From contig NZ_QNSE01000014.1 of NCBI RefSeq assembly GCF_003315485.1, forward strand, positions 1-64,000: a stretch of DNA of 64,000 nt. Reading direction: 5' to 3'. The translations under genes were made by a program, and so were the position numbers. Below the pieces are notes generated by a model that searched no databases, was not told the origin of the DNA, and worked only from the letters and a program-made list of their open reading frames with translations. The DNA is from Marinomonas rhizomae (GTDB lineage: Bacteria > Pseudomonadota > Gammaproteobacteria > Pseudomonadales > Marinomonadaceae). Positions within the stretch are counted from its first letter, which is position 1. Every line of letters starts with the position of its first letter. Positions 45,941-54,254 of this stretch are shown here, piece by piece.

Positions 45941-46135
45941 TTATGCATCTTGATTTTCATCGAATTGATAAAAAAAATTCCATAAACAATAGAAAGTAAT
46001 GCCTGCTGCAATGATCCCCCAGAAAGGTTCTCCTGATAGCCACTCGACTAATGTCCAGCCAAAACAAAACACAGTAGCTGTAACACGACGCCATTTAGGG
46101 CGGAAAAATTTAAGATCTGCTTCGTTCAATGTCAA
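45941..46135 (-). CDS. DUF3329-like small membrane protein
   Basis: This 64-residue protein has two hydrophobic segments. The pattern FFRPKWRRVTATVFCFGWTL with VEWLSGEPFWGIIAAGI matches the DUF3329 signature (FFRPLWRR...W..FE...G.PFWG). Function is unknown. It is divergent from the RpiR-type iolR gene, shares its operator region and lies before the LacI gene on the same strand. It may be part of the inositol regulon. Confidence 0.78.
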   Translation of the reverse strand: MTLNEADLKFFRPKWRRVTATVFCFGWTLVEWLSGEPFWGIIAAGITFYCLWNFFYQFDENQDA

Positions 46136-46212
46136 TATCCTATTTTGTAGTTTTTATTGAATAAGTGTCTTTGTCTAGATGTTTTGAGACTAGACATGTT
46201 AGTAACTACTAA

Positions 46213-46232
46213 GTTAGAATTTTTATTCTAAC
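46213..46232. promoter_or_regulatory. Palindrome upstream of iolR, probable autoregulatory site
   Basis: GTTAGAATTTTTATTCTAAC is palindromic apart from the centre. It resembles the iol operators (GAAT-N-ATTC) and lies 96-115 bases before the RpiR gene start, in the divergent gap with the DUF3329 gene. Confidence 0.65.
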
Positions 46233-46327
46233 ATTGCAATAATTACTTCTCTCTCAATAGGCTCACTATTTTTCTATGTGGCTATGACTACCTTAGTTGG
46301 GAGAGTATTGAGTACAGAGAGTATTTC

Positions 46328-47173
46328 ATGTCAGATGTCCTTGCTCCAGAATCTTTAACAGATTTGAAAGAAATTATTAAACAGCATTATTCAACATTAA
46401 GTAAACGACTACGCCAAGTAGCTGAGTTTGTATTAGATGCGCCAAGCGAAGTTGCCTTTGGTACCGTTGCAACTTTATCTAAAGACGCTGGAGTACATCC
46501 TTCGACATGGGTTCGGTTTGCGAATGCTTTCGGTTTTAGTGGTTTTAGTGAAATGCAGAAGTTATTCCAGCAGAATTTAATGGAGGAAGCGCCTAGTTAT
46601 CAAGATCGTATCCGTTTGGCGCGAGAGGCGTTTGGGGAAGAAAGTAATCAGCAGTCACCGTCTCAATTATTAACTCGTTTTTCCCATGCGAATGCGATAG
46701 CGCTTGGTCATTTGGGGGAAACAACAGCAGCAGACGATTTAAATAAGGCAATACAAATATTGTCTCAAGCACATGCTGCGCATATTGTTGGGGTGAGGCG
46801 TGCGTTTGTTGTCGCTAGCTATTTTGCCTATGCTTTGCGTCATATTGATCAAAAAGCATATTTAGTCGATGGCGTAGGTGGTATGTATAAGGAACAGGCT
46901 AGCGCTTTAGGCAAGAATGATGTGCTTATTGCGGTGAGTTTTCACCCTTATGCTGAGGAAACGCAAAGTGTTGCTAAAGCGGCGGCAGAAAAAAATGTGC
47001 CGCTTATTGTTATTACAGACAATCAAATTAGTCCATTGGCTTCTATTGCGTCGGTGTGTTTTGTTGTCAAAGAAGCTGAGATAGATTCATTTCGTTCTTT
47101 GTCCTCTTCGCTATGTTTAGCGCAGGCATTGTCGATTGGCTTGGCTTATGAACTAGAGAGGAAGAACGCATAG
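46328..47173 (+). CDS. iolR: RpiR-family regulator of inositol catabolism (IolR-like)
   Basis: This 281-residue protein has an N-terminal RpiR helix-turn-helix (about residues 20-80, with LRQVAEFVLDAPSEVAFGTV and PSTWVRFANAFGFSGFSEM) and a C-terminal SIS sugar-phosphate-binding domain (about 125-270, with DVLIAVSFHPYAEET and VPLIVITDN). RpiR-type IolR repressors control iol genes in proteobacteria. Palindromes of the expected type occur before iolC, iolH/ATPase and this gene. The inducer is likely a phosphorylated inositol intermediate. Confidence 0.88.
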   Translation: MSDVLAPESLTDLKEIIKQHYSTLSKRLRQVAEFVLDAPSEVAFGTVATLSKDAGVHPSTWVRFANAFGFSGFSEMQKLFQQNLMEEAPSYQDRIRLAREAFGEESNQQSPSQLLTRFSHANAIALGHLGETTAADDLNKAIQILSQAHAAHIVGVRRAFVVASYFAYALRHIDQKAYLVDGVGGMYKEQASALGKNDVLIAVSFHPYAEETQSVAKAAAEKNVPLIVITDNQISPLASIASVCFVVKEAEIDSFRSLSSSLCLAQALSIGLAYELERKNA

Positions 47174-47257
47174 ACTGGCTTCAGGCTTGATAAAGGAAGC
47201 CAAGTCTGCGTTATTCTTTCACTAATGAGTATAGTCTTAGCGGAATAAAACGAAGGC

Positions 47258-47440
47258 CTATTGTGCTTTCGTTTTGCTATTTCCTAGAGAAATATGACGT
47301 GATCCTGTTAGCTGAGATTGTCCACTAACTCCTGAATCGATTTTATCTATGTGTCCACCGCGAGCTAGAAACTCTTGCATTTGCTTTTCAATGGATTCAG
47401 ACGTCTCCGAAGCTGCTGGCTGTTTCTTCTTAGTTGCCAT
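47258..47440 (-). CDS. Small acidic/basic protein with EFLxxGGxIxxI motif, SutA-like C-terminus
   Basis: This 60-residue protein reads MATKKKQPAASETSESIEKQ and then MQEFLARGGHIDKI. The EFL-x-RGG-x-I-x-x-I stretch resembles the conserved C-terminal part of Pseudomonas SutA, a small protein that binds RNA polymerase. The long acidic N-terminus of SutA is missing. It is soluble, monocistronic, and has AAGGA upstream. Whether it touches RNA polymerase is unknown. Confidence 0.65.
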   Translation of the reverse strand: MATKKKQPAASETSESIEKQMQEFLARGGHIDKIDSGVSGQSQLTGSRHISLGNSKTKAQ

Positions 47441-47569
47441 GATAAATAGTCCTTGTTTTTAGTTTGAACAAGGACTATACCAGATTTTCACAAAATTTGC
47501 TTGTTATTGGCTAACGTCTGCAATCGTGTGCCTATCGTTGGCTCTGTTGATAGGCACAGTCTGTTTACA

Positions 47570-48262
47570 TTAGCTTGAATGTGGATGGTATCGGCGAATA
47601 AGAGGGTTCAGTAGTCGCGTTAGCCAACCAGTAAACTCAATCGGTGCGTCTAGCACGGTCAAACAAATGCATTCTGCATCCTTAGTGACTATTGGTTTGT
47701 GTTTGTGGCTAGCGTCACGATTAATAAAGTCGCCCTGACGATAAACACCGCTTTCGTCTGAAAAAGCGCCTTCCAATACAAGTGTAATTTCATCGCCCGT
47801 ATGCGTGTGAGTTGGCATGTGGGCGCCAGCTTTGACTCTGGTCAGCGCAATTTGAGCACCGCCTTCTTCATTGTAAAGTGTGGCAATCTTAAACGAGGGT
47901 GATAAGCGCATCCAATTCAGATCATCATAACTTTTTTTAATAAATTGCCGCAGGCTATTAGGAATGACGTAGTTATCCCAATCAATTTCTACAGGCTCTT
48001 CTTCAACACTTAGACTTTCATTTTTTTGTTCGACTTGGGCGTTTAGTTTCTCGAAAAAACTGTCTTTTAAATTGCTCAACTGACGACTATCAGTGTGAGT
48101 CCTATCAAAAAGGTGCGCCCCCAGCATTTCCAGCTTACGAATTTGCTGTTGGCATTCTTGGCAACGCTCTAGATGCGTGGATACGCATAAAGAGTGTGCT
48201 AATGGTAATGAACCGGCAGCGTAGTCGGTCAGTATTTCAATCGATGGATGGTAGTTAATCAT
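47570..48262 (-). CDS. chrR: ChrR-family zinc anti-sigma factor with cupin domain
   Basis: This 230-residue anti-sigma factor holds RpoE inactive until singlet oxygen or related stress. The N-terminal zinc-binding anti-sigma domain has H5, H30, C34 and C37 (HLERCQEC), matching ligands H6, H31, C35 and C38 of Rhodobacter ChrR with an offset of one. A C-terminal ChrR cupin follows with PTHTHTGDEITLVLEG and ASHKHKP metal ligands. It starts five bases after the rpoE stop. Confidence 0.93.
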   Translation of the reverse strand: MINYHPSIEILTDYAAGSLPLAHSLCVSTHLERCQECQQQIRKLEMLGAHLFDRTHTDSRQLSNLKDSFFEKLNAQVEQKNESLSVEEEPVEIDWDNYVIPNSLRQFIKKSYDDLNWMRLSPSFKIATLYNEEGGAQIALTRVKAGAHMPTHTHTGDEITLVLEGAFSDESGVYRQGDFINRDASHKHKPIVTKDAECICLTVLDAPIEFTGWLTRLLNPLIRRYHPHSS

Positions 48263-48267
48263 CGATA

Positions 48268-48843
48268 CTACCTCTTAACGTAAATAGTGAGTTTGTGCAA
48301 AGCAAGGCGAACACGAGACTTTATCGTTCCGAGAGGAAGAGATAGCTCTTCCGCTGCTTCTTTGTGGGTTTTGCCTTCTAAGTAAACTTTGGCTAAAACC
48401 TGTTTTTGATCTGCAGGCAATTTTTCTAGGCCTTGTTGAATCCGTTCTTGATCTCTTTTTTGCTGAGCGTCTTTAAATGGGTCTGCATTTTCGTCGACTA
48501 CATTTTGCCAAAGATACTCAGGATCAATATCTGACTGATGGCGACTGTTTTTACGCAAATAATCAATACGTGCGTTTCTTGCTAGAGTAAAAACCCAAGT
48601 ATTTAGGGATGCGGATTCTGGCTTATAAGTGTGAGCTTTGTTCCAGATACGAATCATCACTTCTTGAGCAATGTCATCGGCCATTAAATTTGCGCCAGGT
48701 TGTGCCGCTAGGCAGAAGGCTCTTACTTTTGGAACATAATGATCAAATAGGCGAACGAGTGCCGCTTGATCTCTGTGTTCCGCAATAGCAAGCATATCCG
48801 CTAGGCGTTGTTCATCTGGTTCTATTTCTATTGCGCGTTCCAT
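48268..48843 (-). CDS. rpoE: ECF sigma factor RpoE (ChrR-controlled, ECF11-like)
   Basis: This 191-residue ECF sigma factor has region 2 at about residues 20-95 (LFDHYVPKVRAFC; DDIAQEVMIRIWNKA; WVFTLARNARIDYLRK) and region 4 at about 130-188 (LPADQKQVLAKVYLEGKTHK; LPLGTIKSRVRLALHKL). With ChrR downstream it forms the photo-oxidative stress switch known from Rhodobacter and several marine bacteria. It has its own TGATCC promoter and is divergent from the cfa operon. Confidence 0.94.
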   Translation of the reverse strand: MERAIEIEPDEQRLADMLAIAEHRDQAALVRLFDHYVPKVRAFCLAAQPGANLMADDIAQEVMIRIWNKAHTYKPESASLNTWVFTLARNARIDYLRKNSRHQSDIDPEYLWQNVVDENADPFKDAQQKRDQERIQQGLEKLPADQKQVLAKVYLEGKTHKEAAEELSLPLGTIKSRVRLALHKLTIYVKR

Positions 48844-48882
48844 TTATTGCTCCAAAAGGAAAGCTGATATGTCGATTTATAA

Positions 48883-48911
48883 ATATACGCAGTGATTAGA
48901 AGGATGGATCA
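48883..48911 (-). promoter_or_regulatory. Autoregulated sigmaE promoter of rpoE-chrR
   Basis: On the minus strand TGATCC (48911-48906) is followed by a 17-base spacer and GTATAT (48888-48883), about 40 bases before the rpoE start. TGATCC is the known -35 core of ChrR-type sigmaE promoters. Confidence 0.7.
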
Positions 48912-49010
48912 CATTCGTTTTTTTTAACAGTAAAAAAATTCAGTATTTTAAATGCTGAAAAATAGAGAGGCTGAAAAATATCCATTTTTGTACCTTCTAT
49001 ATAAAAAGAG

Positions 49011-49039
49011 TGATCCATAACGTGTTTGGCTACGTTTAA
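49011..49039 (+). promoter_or_regulatory. sigmaE promoter of the cfa operon
   Basis: TGATCC (49011-49016), a 17-base spacer and GTTTAA (49034-49039) mirror the rpoE promoter on the other strand. It lies about 65 bases before the first gene of the operon. Confidence 0.7.
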
Positions 49040-49102
49040 TTAGAATAAATAAAACGAATCGATCTCGATCTATTCTACAAGCCAAGATGGCTAAGGTAAG
49101 TG

Positions 49103-49552
49103 ATGGGCATGGCGGACTCTAAAATGGACTCCAATTTTTTGTTAATAGAGCGCTTTAAAGCGTTTTATCTTGATGTAAAGCATCCAAAGCTAGACAAAAT
49201 AGATGACGTGTATACAGAAGATGTATTGTTCAAAGATCCGGTCCATGAGTTACGTGGAGCTGAAAGTTTGCATGCCTATTTATCTGAAATGTGTGTCAAC
49301 GTTCGTAGTGGTCGTTTTGAATATTTGGATCAAGTCATTGCTGAAAATACGGCTTACATAAAATGGAATATGCACTTTAAACACCCCAAGTTAGGTAATA
49401 AAACCATTACAGTGCGTGGTATTAGTCAGGTGCAATTTAATGAACGTATTTACTTTCATGAAGACGTTTATGACCTTGGGCAAATGCTTTATGAACATGT
49501 CCCTTTGTTAGGGGTTGCGGTGAAAGGTCTAAAGAAACGTCTTGCGAGCTAA
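49103..49552 (+). CDS. NTF2-like (SnoaL-type) protein, first gene of sigmaE operon
   Basis: This 149-residue protein has a single NTF2-like alpha+beta fold. Marks are LIERFKAFYLDVKHPKLDKI, YTEDVLFKDPVHELRGAESL and FHEDVYDLGQMLYEHVPLLG. Such genes lead ChrR-regulated operons in several marine bacteria; biochemical activity is not known. The ATG at 49103 has TAAGG six bases upstream. Other in-frame starts lie at 49100 and 49109. It ends 11 bases before the dehydrogenase gene. Confidence 0.85.
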   Translation: MGMADSKMDSNFLLIERFKAFYLDVKHPKLDKIDDVYTEDVLFKDPVHELRGAESLHAYLSEMCVNVRSGRFEYLDQVIAENTAYIKWNMHFKHPKLGNKTITVRGISQVQFNERIYFHEDVYDLGQMLYEHVPLLGVAVKGLKKRLAS

Positions 49553-49562
49553 GGAGAGTATT

Positions 49563-50312
49563 ATGAGCACTGTCGTGGATGAAAAAGTCGTTTGGGTAAC
49601 TGGAGCAAGCTCTGGCATCGGCCTTGCGTTGAGCAGGCGTTATTTAGAGGATGGTTGGCGGGTATTGGCCAGCGCGAGAACACCTGGTGGGCTTGATAGT
49701 CTCTTAAAAGAGTTTGATAGGCTCACTTTTGTGCCTTTTGATATGACAGATGATAGCCAAATAGGCACTGTCCAAAACACTTTGAGCACCTATTCAGCTC
49801 ATTTAGATTGTGCTGTATTAAACGCTGGTACTTGTGAATATTTAGACATACATGAGCCAGACTGGAAAATGATGAATCGCATTATGTCGGTTAACTTTTT
49901 GGGTTTGGTGAACTGTGTCGAAGTGTGTTTGCCCTTACTGAAAAAGGCATCACGCCCTCATCTGGTGGGTGTGAGCTCTCAAGCCGTACAAGCCGCTTTC
50001 CCTCAAGCAGAAGCCTATGGAGCAAGTAAAGCGGCGATTCGATATTTCCTATCTTCTTTGCGCATGGATTTGAAACCATTCAATGTTGATGTCACTTGTC
50101 TGTTACCCGGTTTTGTTGATACCCCTTTGACGCAAAAAAATACTTTTGATATGCCATTTTTGATGTCGCCAGAAGAAGCCGCAAAACGCATGTTTGATGC
50201 CTTGGAATCTCGTCCATATGAATATGCTTTCCCTAAGCGATTAACCGCTATGTTATGGATTGGAAGGCACTTTCCTAAATTATGGTTTGCTAAGTTAGCA
50301 CCGAAAAAATAA
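49563..50312 (+). CDS. Short-chain dehydrogenase/reductase in sigmaE operon
   Basis: This 249-residue NAD(P)-dependent oxidoreductase has the Rossmann motif VTGASSGIGLALSRRY near residue 13, LDCAVLNAG near 80, catalytic Ser in VGVSSQAVQ and YxxxK as YGASKAAIRYF. The substrate is unknown. AGGAG precedes the ATG at 49563. It is the second gene of the operon and follows the NTF2-like gene. Confidence 0.88.
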   Translation: MSTVVDEKVVWVTGASSGIGLALSRRYLEDGWRVLASARTPGGLDSLLKEFDRLTFVPFDMTDDSQIGTVQNTLSTYSAHLDCAVLNAGTCEYLDIHEPDWKMMNRIMSVNFLGLVNCVEVCLPLLKKASRPHLVGVSSQAVQAAFPQAEAYGASKAAIRYFLSSLRMDLKPFNVDVTCLLPGFVDTPLTQKNTFDMPFLMSPEEAAKRMFDALESRPYEYAFPKRLTAMLWIGRHFPKLWFAKLAPKK

Positions 50313-50378
50313 CCATTTCGAATTTTAAAAAAACCAGCTTGGCTGGTCATAACAAAATATGTTTTAAGGGGACAATGA

Positions 50379-51629
50379 GTGAAAATTGCCATTATTGGAT
50401 CAGGGATTTCGGGTCTAACCAGCGCTTATCTTTTACAGCAGCAACATGATGTAACGGTGTTTGAATCCGCAGAGCGGATCGGCGGTCATACCGCGACCGT
50501 ACAAGTAGAGGAAGCAGGAAGTACTCGGGCAATTGATACTGGTTTTATTGTTTTTAATGACTGGACCTATCCGAACTTTATTCGCTTGATGGATGAGTTG
50601 GGGGTGAAGTCTAAGGCAACAGAAATGAGTTTTAGTGTCAGCTGTCAGCGTACCGGATTAGAGTATGGTGGCAATAACCTAAATACCTTGTTCGCTCAGC
50701 GTCGCAATCTGCTGAATGTCTCTTTTATTGGCATGTTAAAAGACATCTTGCGTTTTAATAAAGAGGCCATCCAAGATCTAGAAAGTAACCAATTAAAAGA
50801 AGGGGTAACGCTAGGGGAATATCTGAAAGAAAAGGGTTACGGTAGTCGTTTTGCGAGCCACTATTTAATTCCTATGGGCAGTGCGATTTGGTCGTCTACC
50901 TTGGATGAAATGATGGAATTTCCCTTGGTGTTTTTTGTTCGCTTCTTTAAGAATCACGGTTTGCTAAGTGTCAACGATCGTCCGCAATGGCGCGTCATTG
51001 AAGGAGGCTCGTCAGCGTATTTAAAACCACTGGTGGAAACATTCGAAGATCGAATTCAGCTAGGAGCGAATATAGCGAAAGTCCATCGTAGCGAAGAGAA
51101 CGTAGTAATTCACTTTGCTGATGGCTCCACACAGGTTTTCGATCAAGTGGTGTTTGCTTGTCACAGTGATGAAGCCTTGGCTTTGTTGGCAGATTCTTCA
51201 CCAGACGAACAAGCAATTTTGGGAGCCATCCCTTATCGAAATAACGAAGTGATGCTCCACACTGATATAGAGTTATTGCCGAAGAAAAAATTGGCTTGGT
51301 CGAGTTGGAATTATCATTTAGGTGAAGACCGCACCAAGCCTGCAACCCTTAGCTACAACATGAATATTCTGCAGCATTTTTCAAGTGATACAACCTATGT
51401 CGTCACCTTAAACCAGACGGATATGATCGCGGAAGACAAAATAGTTGGGCGCTTTCAGTATTCTCATCCTACCTTTACTTTGGAAGGCATCAAGGCGCAG
51501 GATCGTTGGTCAGAGATTAATGGCGTCAATAAAACATGGTTCTGTGGCGCTTATTGGCGTAACGGTTTTCACGAAGATGGTTGTTGGAGCGGTGTTCGTG
51601 TCGCGAATGGGCTTGGTATTTCATGGTAG
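50379..51629 (+). CDS. FAD-dependent amine-oxidase-like oxidoreductase in sigmaE operon
   Basis: This 416-residue flavoprotein has dinucleotide-binding motif IAIIGSGISGLTSAYLLQQQ at the N-terminus and ERIGGHTATV after it. The family is the NAD(P)-binding/desaturase-like group that accompanies DUF1365 and CFA synthase genes. It starts with GTG. Its stop overlaps the start of the DUF1365 gene, showing translational coupling. It may act on membrane fatty acyl chains; this is inferred from context. Confidence 0.88.
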   Translation: MKIAIIGSGISGLTSAYLLQQQHDVTVFESAERIGGHTATVQVEEAGSTRAIDTGFIVFNDWTYPNFIRLMDELGVKSKATEMSFSVSCQRTGLEYGGNNLNTLFAQRRNLLNVSFIGMLKDILRFNKEAIQDLESNQLKEGVTLGEYLKEKGYGSRFASHYLIPMGSAIWSSTLDEMMEFPLVFFVRFFKNHGLLSVNDRPQWRVIEGGSSAYLKPLVETFEDRIQLGANIAKVHRSEENVVIHFADGSTQVFDQVVFACHSDEALALLADSSPDEQAILGAIPYRNNEVMLHTDIELLPKKKLAWSSWNYHLGEDRTKPATLSYNMNILQHFSSDTTYVVTLNQTDMIAEDKIVGRFQYSHPTFTLEGIKAQDRWSEINGVNKTWFCGAYWRNGFHEDGCWSGVRVANGLGISW

Positions 51630-52402
51630 ATTTTGTTCCTAAGCACAGCGCTATTTATCATGGCATGGTGCGACATCGTCGCTTTACGCCGCGTTCCCAT
51701 GCATTTCGCTATCGTGTTTTTATGATGTATTTCGATTTAGACGAGTTAGACGATGTGTTGGCGATGAGCCCTTGGTGGTCAATGAAGCATTGGTCGTTCG
51801 CTCGATTTTCTCGAAAGGATTATTTTGGGAACGAATCTCTCTCCATTAAACAAGCGGTGTTATCGGAAGTGAATAGCCGTCTGGGGCTGAGTTTATCTGG
51901 CTCAGTTCGTATGCTGACTAATTGTCGATACTTTGGCTTTATCATCAACCCTATTACCATCTATTACTGCTTTGATGAACATGAGCAACTGCAAGCTATG
52001 TTGCTTGAAGTGACTAACACTCCGTGGAAAGAAAAAATCCCTTACGTTTTAAAATGTGATCCAAGCGATCAAATGCAGCGTATTCAATTTAATAAGGCCA
52101 TGCATGTATCGCCTTTTCACCCGATGGAACATTTTTACGATTGGCGTAGCAACGTTCCGAATAAGAAGTTAGCGGTGCACATGCAGAACAGGGAGTTAGT
52201 AGGTGAGCAATGTGTGTTTGATGCCACATTATCCCTGACTCGAATGACGCTAACATCAAGTTCTATGGCTAGGGTACTGTTTAGTTATCCGGTCATGACG
52301 ATGAAAGTCGCATTCGGTATTTATTGGCAAGCACTTAAGCTTTGGATGAAGAAAGTACCTTTTTATTCACATCCGAATTCATCGTCTACCACTACGAAAT
52401 AG
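51623..52402 (+). CDS. DUF1365 protein in sigmaE operon
   Basis: This 259-residue protein begins MVDFVPKHSAIYHGMVRHRR and contains FRYRVFMMYFDLDEL, LTNCRYFGFIINPITIYYCF and VSPFHPMEHFYDWR, all typical of DUF1365. These genes sit next to cfa and flavoprotein genes in many proteobacteria and may serve lipid modification. The ATG at 51623 overlaps the previous stop by seven bases. The activity is not known. Confidence 0.88.
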   Translation: MVDFVPKHSAIYHGMVRHRRFTPRSHAFRYRVFMMYFDLDELDDVLAMSPWWSMKHWSFARFSRKDYFGNESLSIKQAVLSEVNSRLGLSLSGSVRMLTNCRYFGFIINPITIYYCFDEHEQLQAMLLEVTNTPWKEKIPYVLKCDPSDQMQRIQFNKAMHVSPFHPMEHFYDWRSNVPNKKLAVHMQNRELVGEQCVFDATLSLTRMTLTSSSMARVLFSYPVMTMKVAFGIYWQALKLWMKKVPFYSHPNSSSTTTK

Positions 52403-52447
52403 AAACAATAAATTTTGTAGCACAAATGTAATAGGAGACTAACCAGT

Positions 52448-53713
52448 ATGAACTCCGTCAGTATGGATAATCAAAAAGTGAGAAAAAATCGCACAACCAC
52501 ATGGTTCGACAACTTAGCCCGTAAGATGGTTTTTACCATGTTGGGTAAATTGGAAGTGGGTCATCTTACTTTGGAGGAGAGTGGGGAAACTTATTCTTTT
52601 GGTGAAGCGAAAGAAAATACTCAGTACATCGCCCATATTCATGTTCATGATATTCACGCTTACCGCGATGTGTTCTTAAACAGCAGTATTGGTGCTGGCG
52701 AAGCCTATATGAAAGGCTGGTGGTCTTCTTCAGACGTGGTTGGTGTTATTCGCTTGATGGTCGCTAATTTAAACCTGATCAATAAAATGGACGCGAAACG
52801 CCCCATTTGGAGCCGAATCGGTACAAAAATTGTTCATAAACTAAATGCTAATACTAAGAAGGGTTCCAAGGACAATATCTCTGCTCATTACGATTTGGGT
52901 AATGATTTTTTCTCTTTGTTTTTAGATCCTACCATGATGTATTCCTCTGCGGTTTATCCCCAAGCTCACTCTTCTCTAGAAGAAGCTTCGGTGAATAAAT
53001 TAGATCGCATCTGTCAAAAGCTTCAGCTTAGTAAAGAAGATCACTTGCTAGAGATCGGTACTGGCTGGGGGGGGATGGCGATTCATGCTGCAAAACATTA
53101 TGGATGCCAAGTGACCACGACCACTATTTCGAAAGAGCAGTACGAATTTGCCAAAGCGCGAGTGGAAGCTGAAGGCTTGCAGGACAAGATTACTTTATTG
53201 CTTGAAGATTATCGTGATCTGCAAGGCCAATATGACAAATTGGTGTCGATTGAAATGATCGAAGCGGTAGGGCATGAATACTACGACAGCTATTTTTCTA
53301 AGTGTAGTGCGCTATTGAAGCCGCACGGTGTGATGGTCATTCAAGCGATTACGATTGCTGATCAGCGTTACGATTACGCCCGCAGTTCAGTGGACTTTAT
53401 TCAGCGTTATATATTTCCTGGTGGTTGTCTGCCATCTAACCAAGTAATCGCTCATAAAATTGCCTCTAAAACAGACATGCAGATAGTCGGCTTAGAAGAC
53501 ATCACAGAACATTACGCAAAAACCCTTGCTGACTGGCGTACACGTTTTCATGCTGCGCGTCGCGAAGTGACGGATATGGGATTCGATGAAGTTTTCTGTC
53601 GCATGTGGGATTTTTATCTTGCCTATTGTGAGGGTGGTTTTAAGGAGCGTGCGATTAGCACTGGGCAGTTCATTTTTGCTAAGCCTGATCACCGTTTGTC
53701 CATCGCGCAGTGA
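52448..53713 (+). CDS. cfa: Cyclopropane-fatty-acyl-phospholipid synthase family protein
   Basis: This 421-residue SAM-dependent enzyme modifies unsaturated acyl chains of phospholipids. Marks are ISAHYDLGNDFFSLFLDPTM, the SAM-binding LLEIGTGWGGMAIHAAKHYG, TTISKEQYEFAKAR, SIEMIEAVGHEYY and the C-terminal YCEGGF. In Rhodobacter the sigmaE-ChrR regulon includes such a cfa gene. A G8 run falls in the SAM-binding motif. Homologues in these operons may make cyclopropane or related methylated or furan fatty acids. Confidence 0.92.
   Translation: MNSVSMDNQKVRKNRTTTWFDNLARKMVFTMLGKLEVGHLTLEESGETYSFGEAKENTQYIAHIHVHDIHAYRDVFLNSSIGAGEAYMKGWWSSSDVVGVIRLMVANLNLINKMDAKRPIWSRIGTKIVHKLNANTKKGSKDNISAHYDLGNDFFSLFLDPTMMYSSAVYPQAHSSLEEASVNKLDRICQKLQLSKEDHLLEIGTGWGGMAIHAAKHYGCQVTTTTISKEQYEFAKARVEAEGLQDKITLLLEDYRDLQGQYDKLVSIEMIEAVGHEYYDSYFSKCSALLKPHGVMVIQAITIADQRYDYARSSVDFIQRYIFPGGCLPSNQVIAHKIASKTDMQIVGLEDITEHYAKTLADWRTRFHAARREVTDMGFDEVFCRMWDFYLAYCEGGFKERAISTGQFIFAKPDHRLSIAQ
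53067..53074 (+). repeat. Homopolymer G8 in the cfa SAM-binding motif
   Basis: Eight G bases encode part of Trp-Gly-Gly in GTGWGGM. The frame is intact here; slippage would inactivate the enzyme. Confidence 0.95.
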
Positions 53714-53730
53714 TCAAAGGAGTGAATGGC

Positions 53731-54249
53731 ATGAAACCTCTGATGAATGCCATTTTGTTTCAAGTTGTCTGGTTTATTTGTTTATTGGCAGGTAGCACTT
53801 GGGCATTGGTCGCTACTCTAATTTATTTGATTTTGCATGATCGCTATTTTATGCAAACTCGAAAAGAGTGGCGTTTGTTGTTTGTCTTTTTTGCTCTTGG
53901 TTTAGTGATAGACGGCAGCTTATTTCAAATAGGTGTTTTCTCGACAAACGCAGAGGAGCTCAAAGGTTTTAATACGCCACCAGTGTGGTTGATCTGTCTT
54001 TGGGTGAGTGTCGGCACCTTGTTCGCTCATAGTTTGGCTTTTCTGCGTTCGCGTTATCTCTTCAGCGCATTACTTGGTGCGGTTGGACCCACTATGAGTT
54101 ATTTTGCAGGGGCAAATTTAGCGGGTATTAGATTGGCTGAGCCCCTTATGTTGAGTTTGTTCATTGTCGCTCTCATCTGGTCTATGGTGTTATTGTTGGG
54201 TGTATGGCTCTGTGAGAAATGGGCTCTATTTCCAGAAGAAGGAGAATAA
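53731..54249 (+). CDS. DUF2878 membrane protein in sigmaE operon
   Basis: This 172-residue inner-membrane protein has about five to six hydrophobic segments and the DUF2878 features FQVVWFICLLAGSTWAL, IDGSLFQIGVF and PPVWLICLWVSVGTLFAHSL. The ATG at 53731 has AAGGAG nine bases upstream. It follows cfa by 17 bases. Function is unknown; co-occurrence suggests membrane lipid stress. Confidence 0.87.
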   Translation: MKPLMNAILFQVVWFICLLAGSTWALVATLIYLILHDRYFMQTRKEWRLLFVFFALGLVIDGSLFQIGVFSTNAEELKGFNTPPVWLICLWVSVGTLFAHSLAFLRSRYLFSALLGAVGPTMSYFAGANLAGIRLAEPLMLSLFIVALIWSMVLLLGVWLCEKWALFPEEGE

Positions 54250-54254
54250 AGAGG

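Noticed and set aside
47171..47210. Imperfect hairpin after iolR
   Set aside because: AGACT/AGTCT and GGCTTC/GAAGCC arms have a bulge and no T-run follows; too weak to call a terminator.
50325..50350. Small hairpin ACCAGC/GCTGGT between the SDR and flavoprotein genes
   Set aside because: The stem is only 6 bp and the T-run is on the opposite strand, so it is unlikely to stop the operon's transcript; left unannotated.
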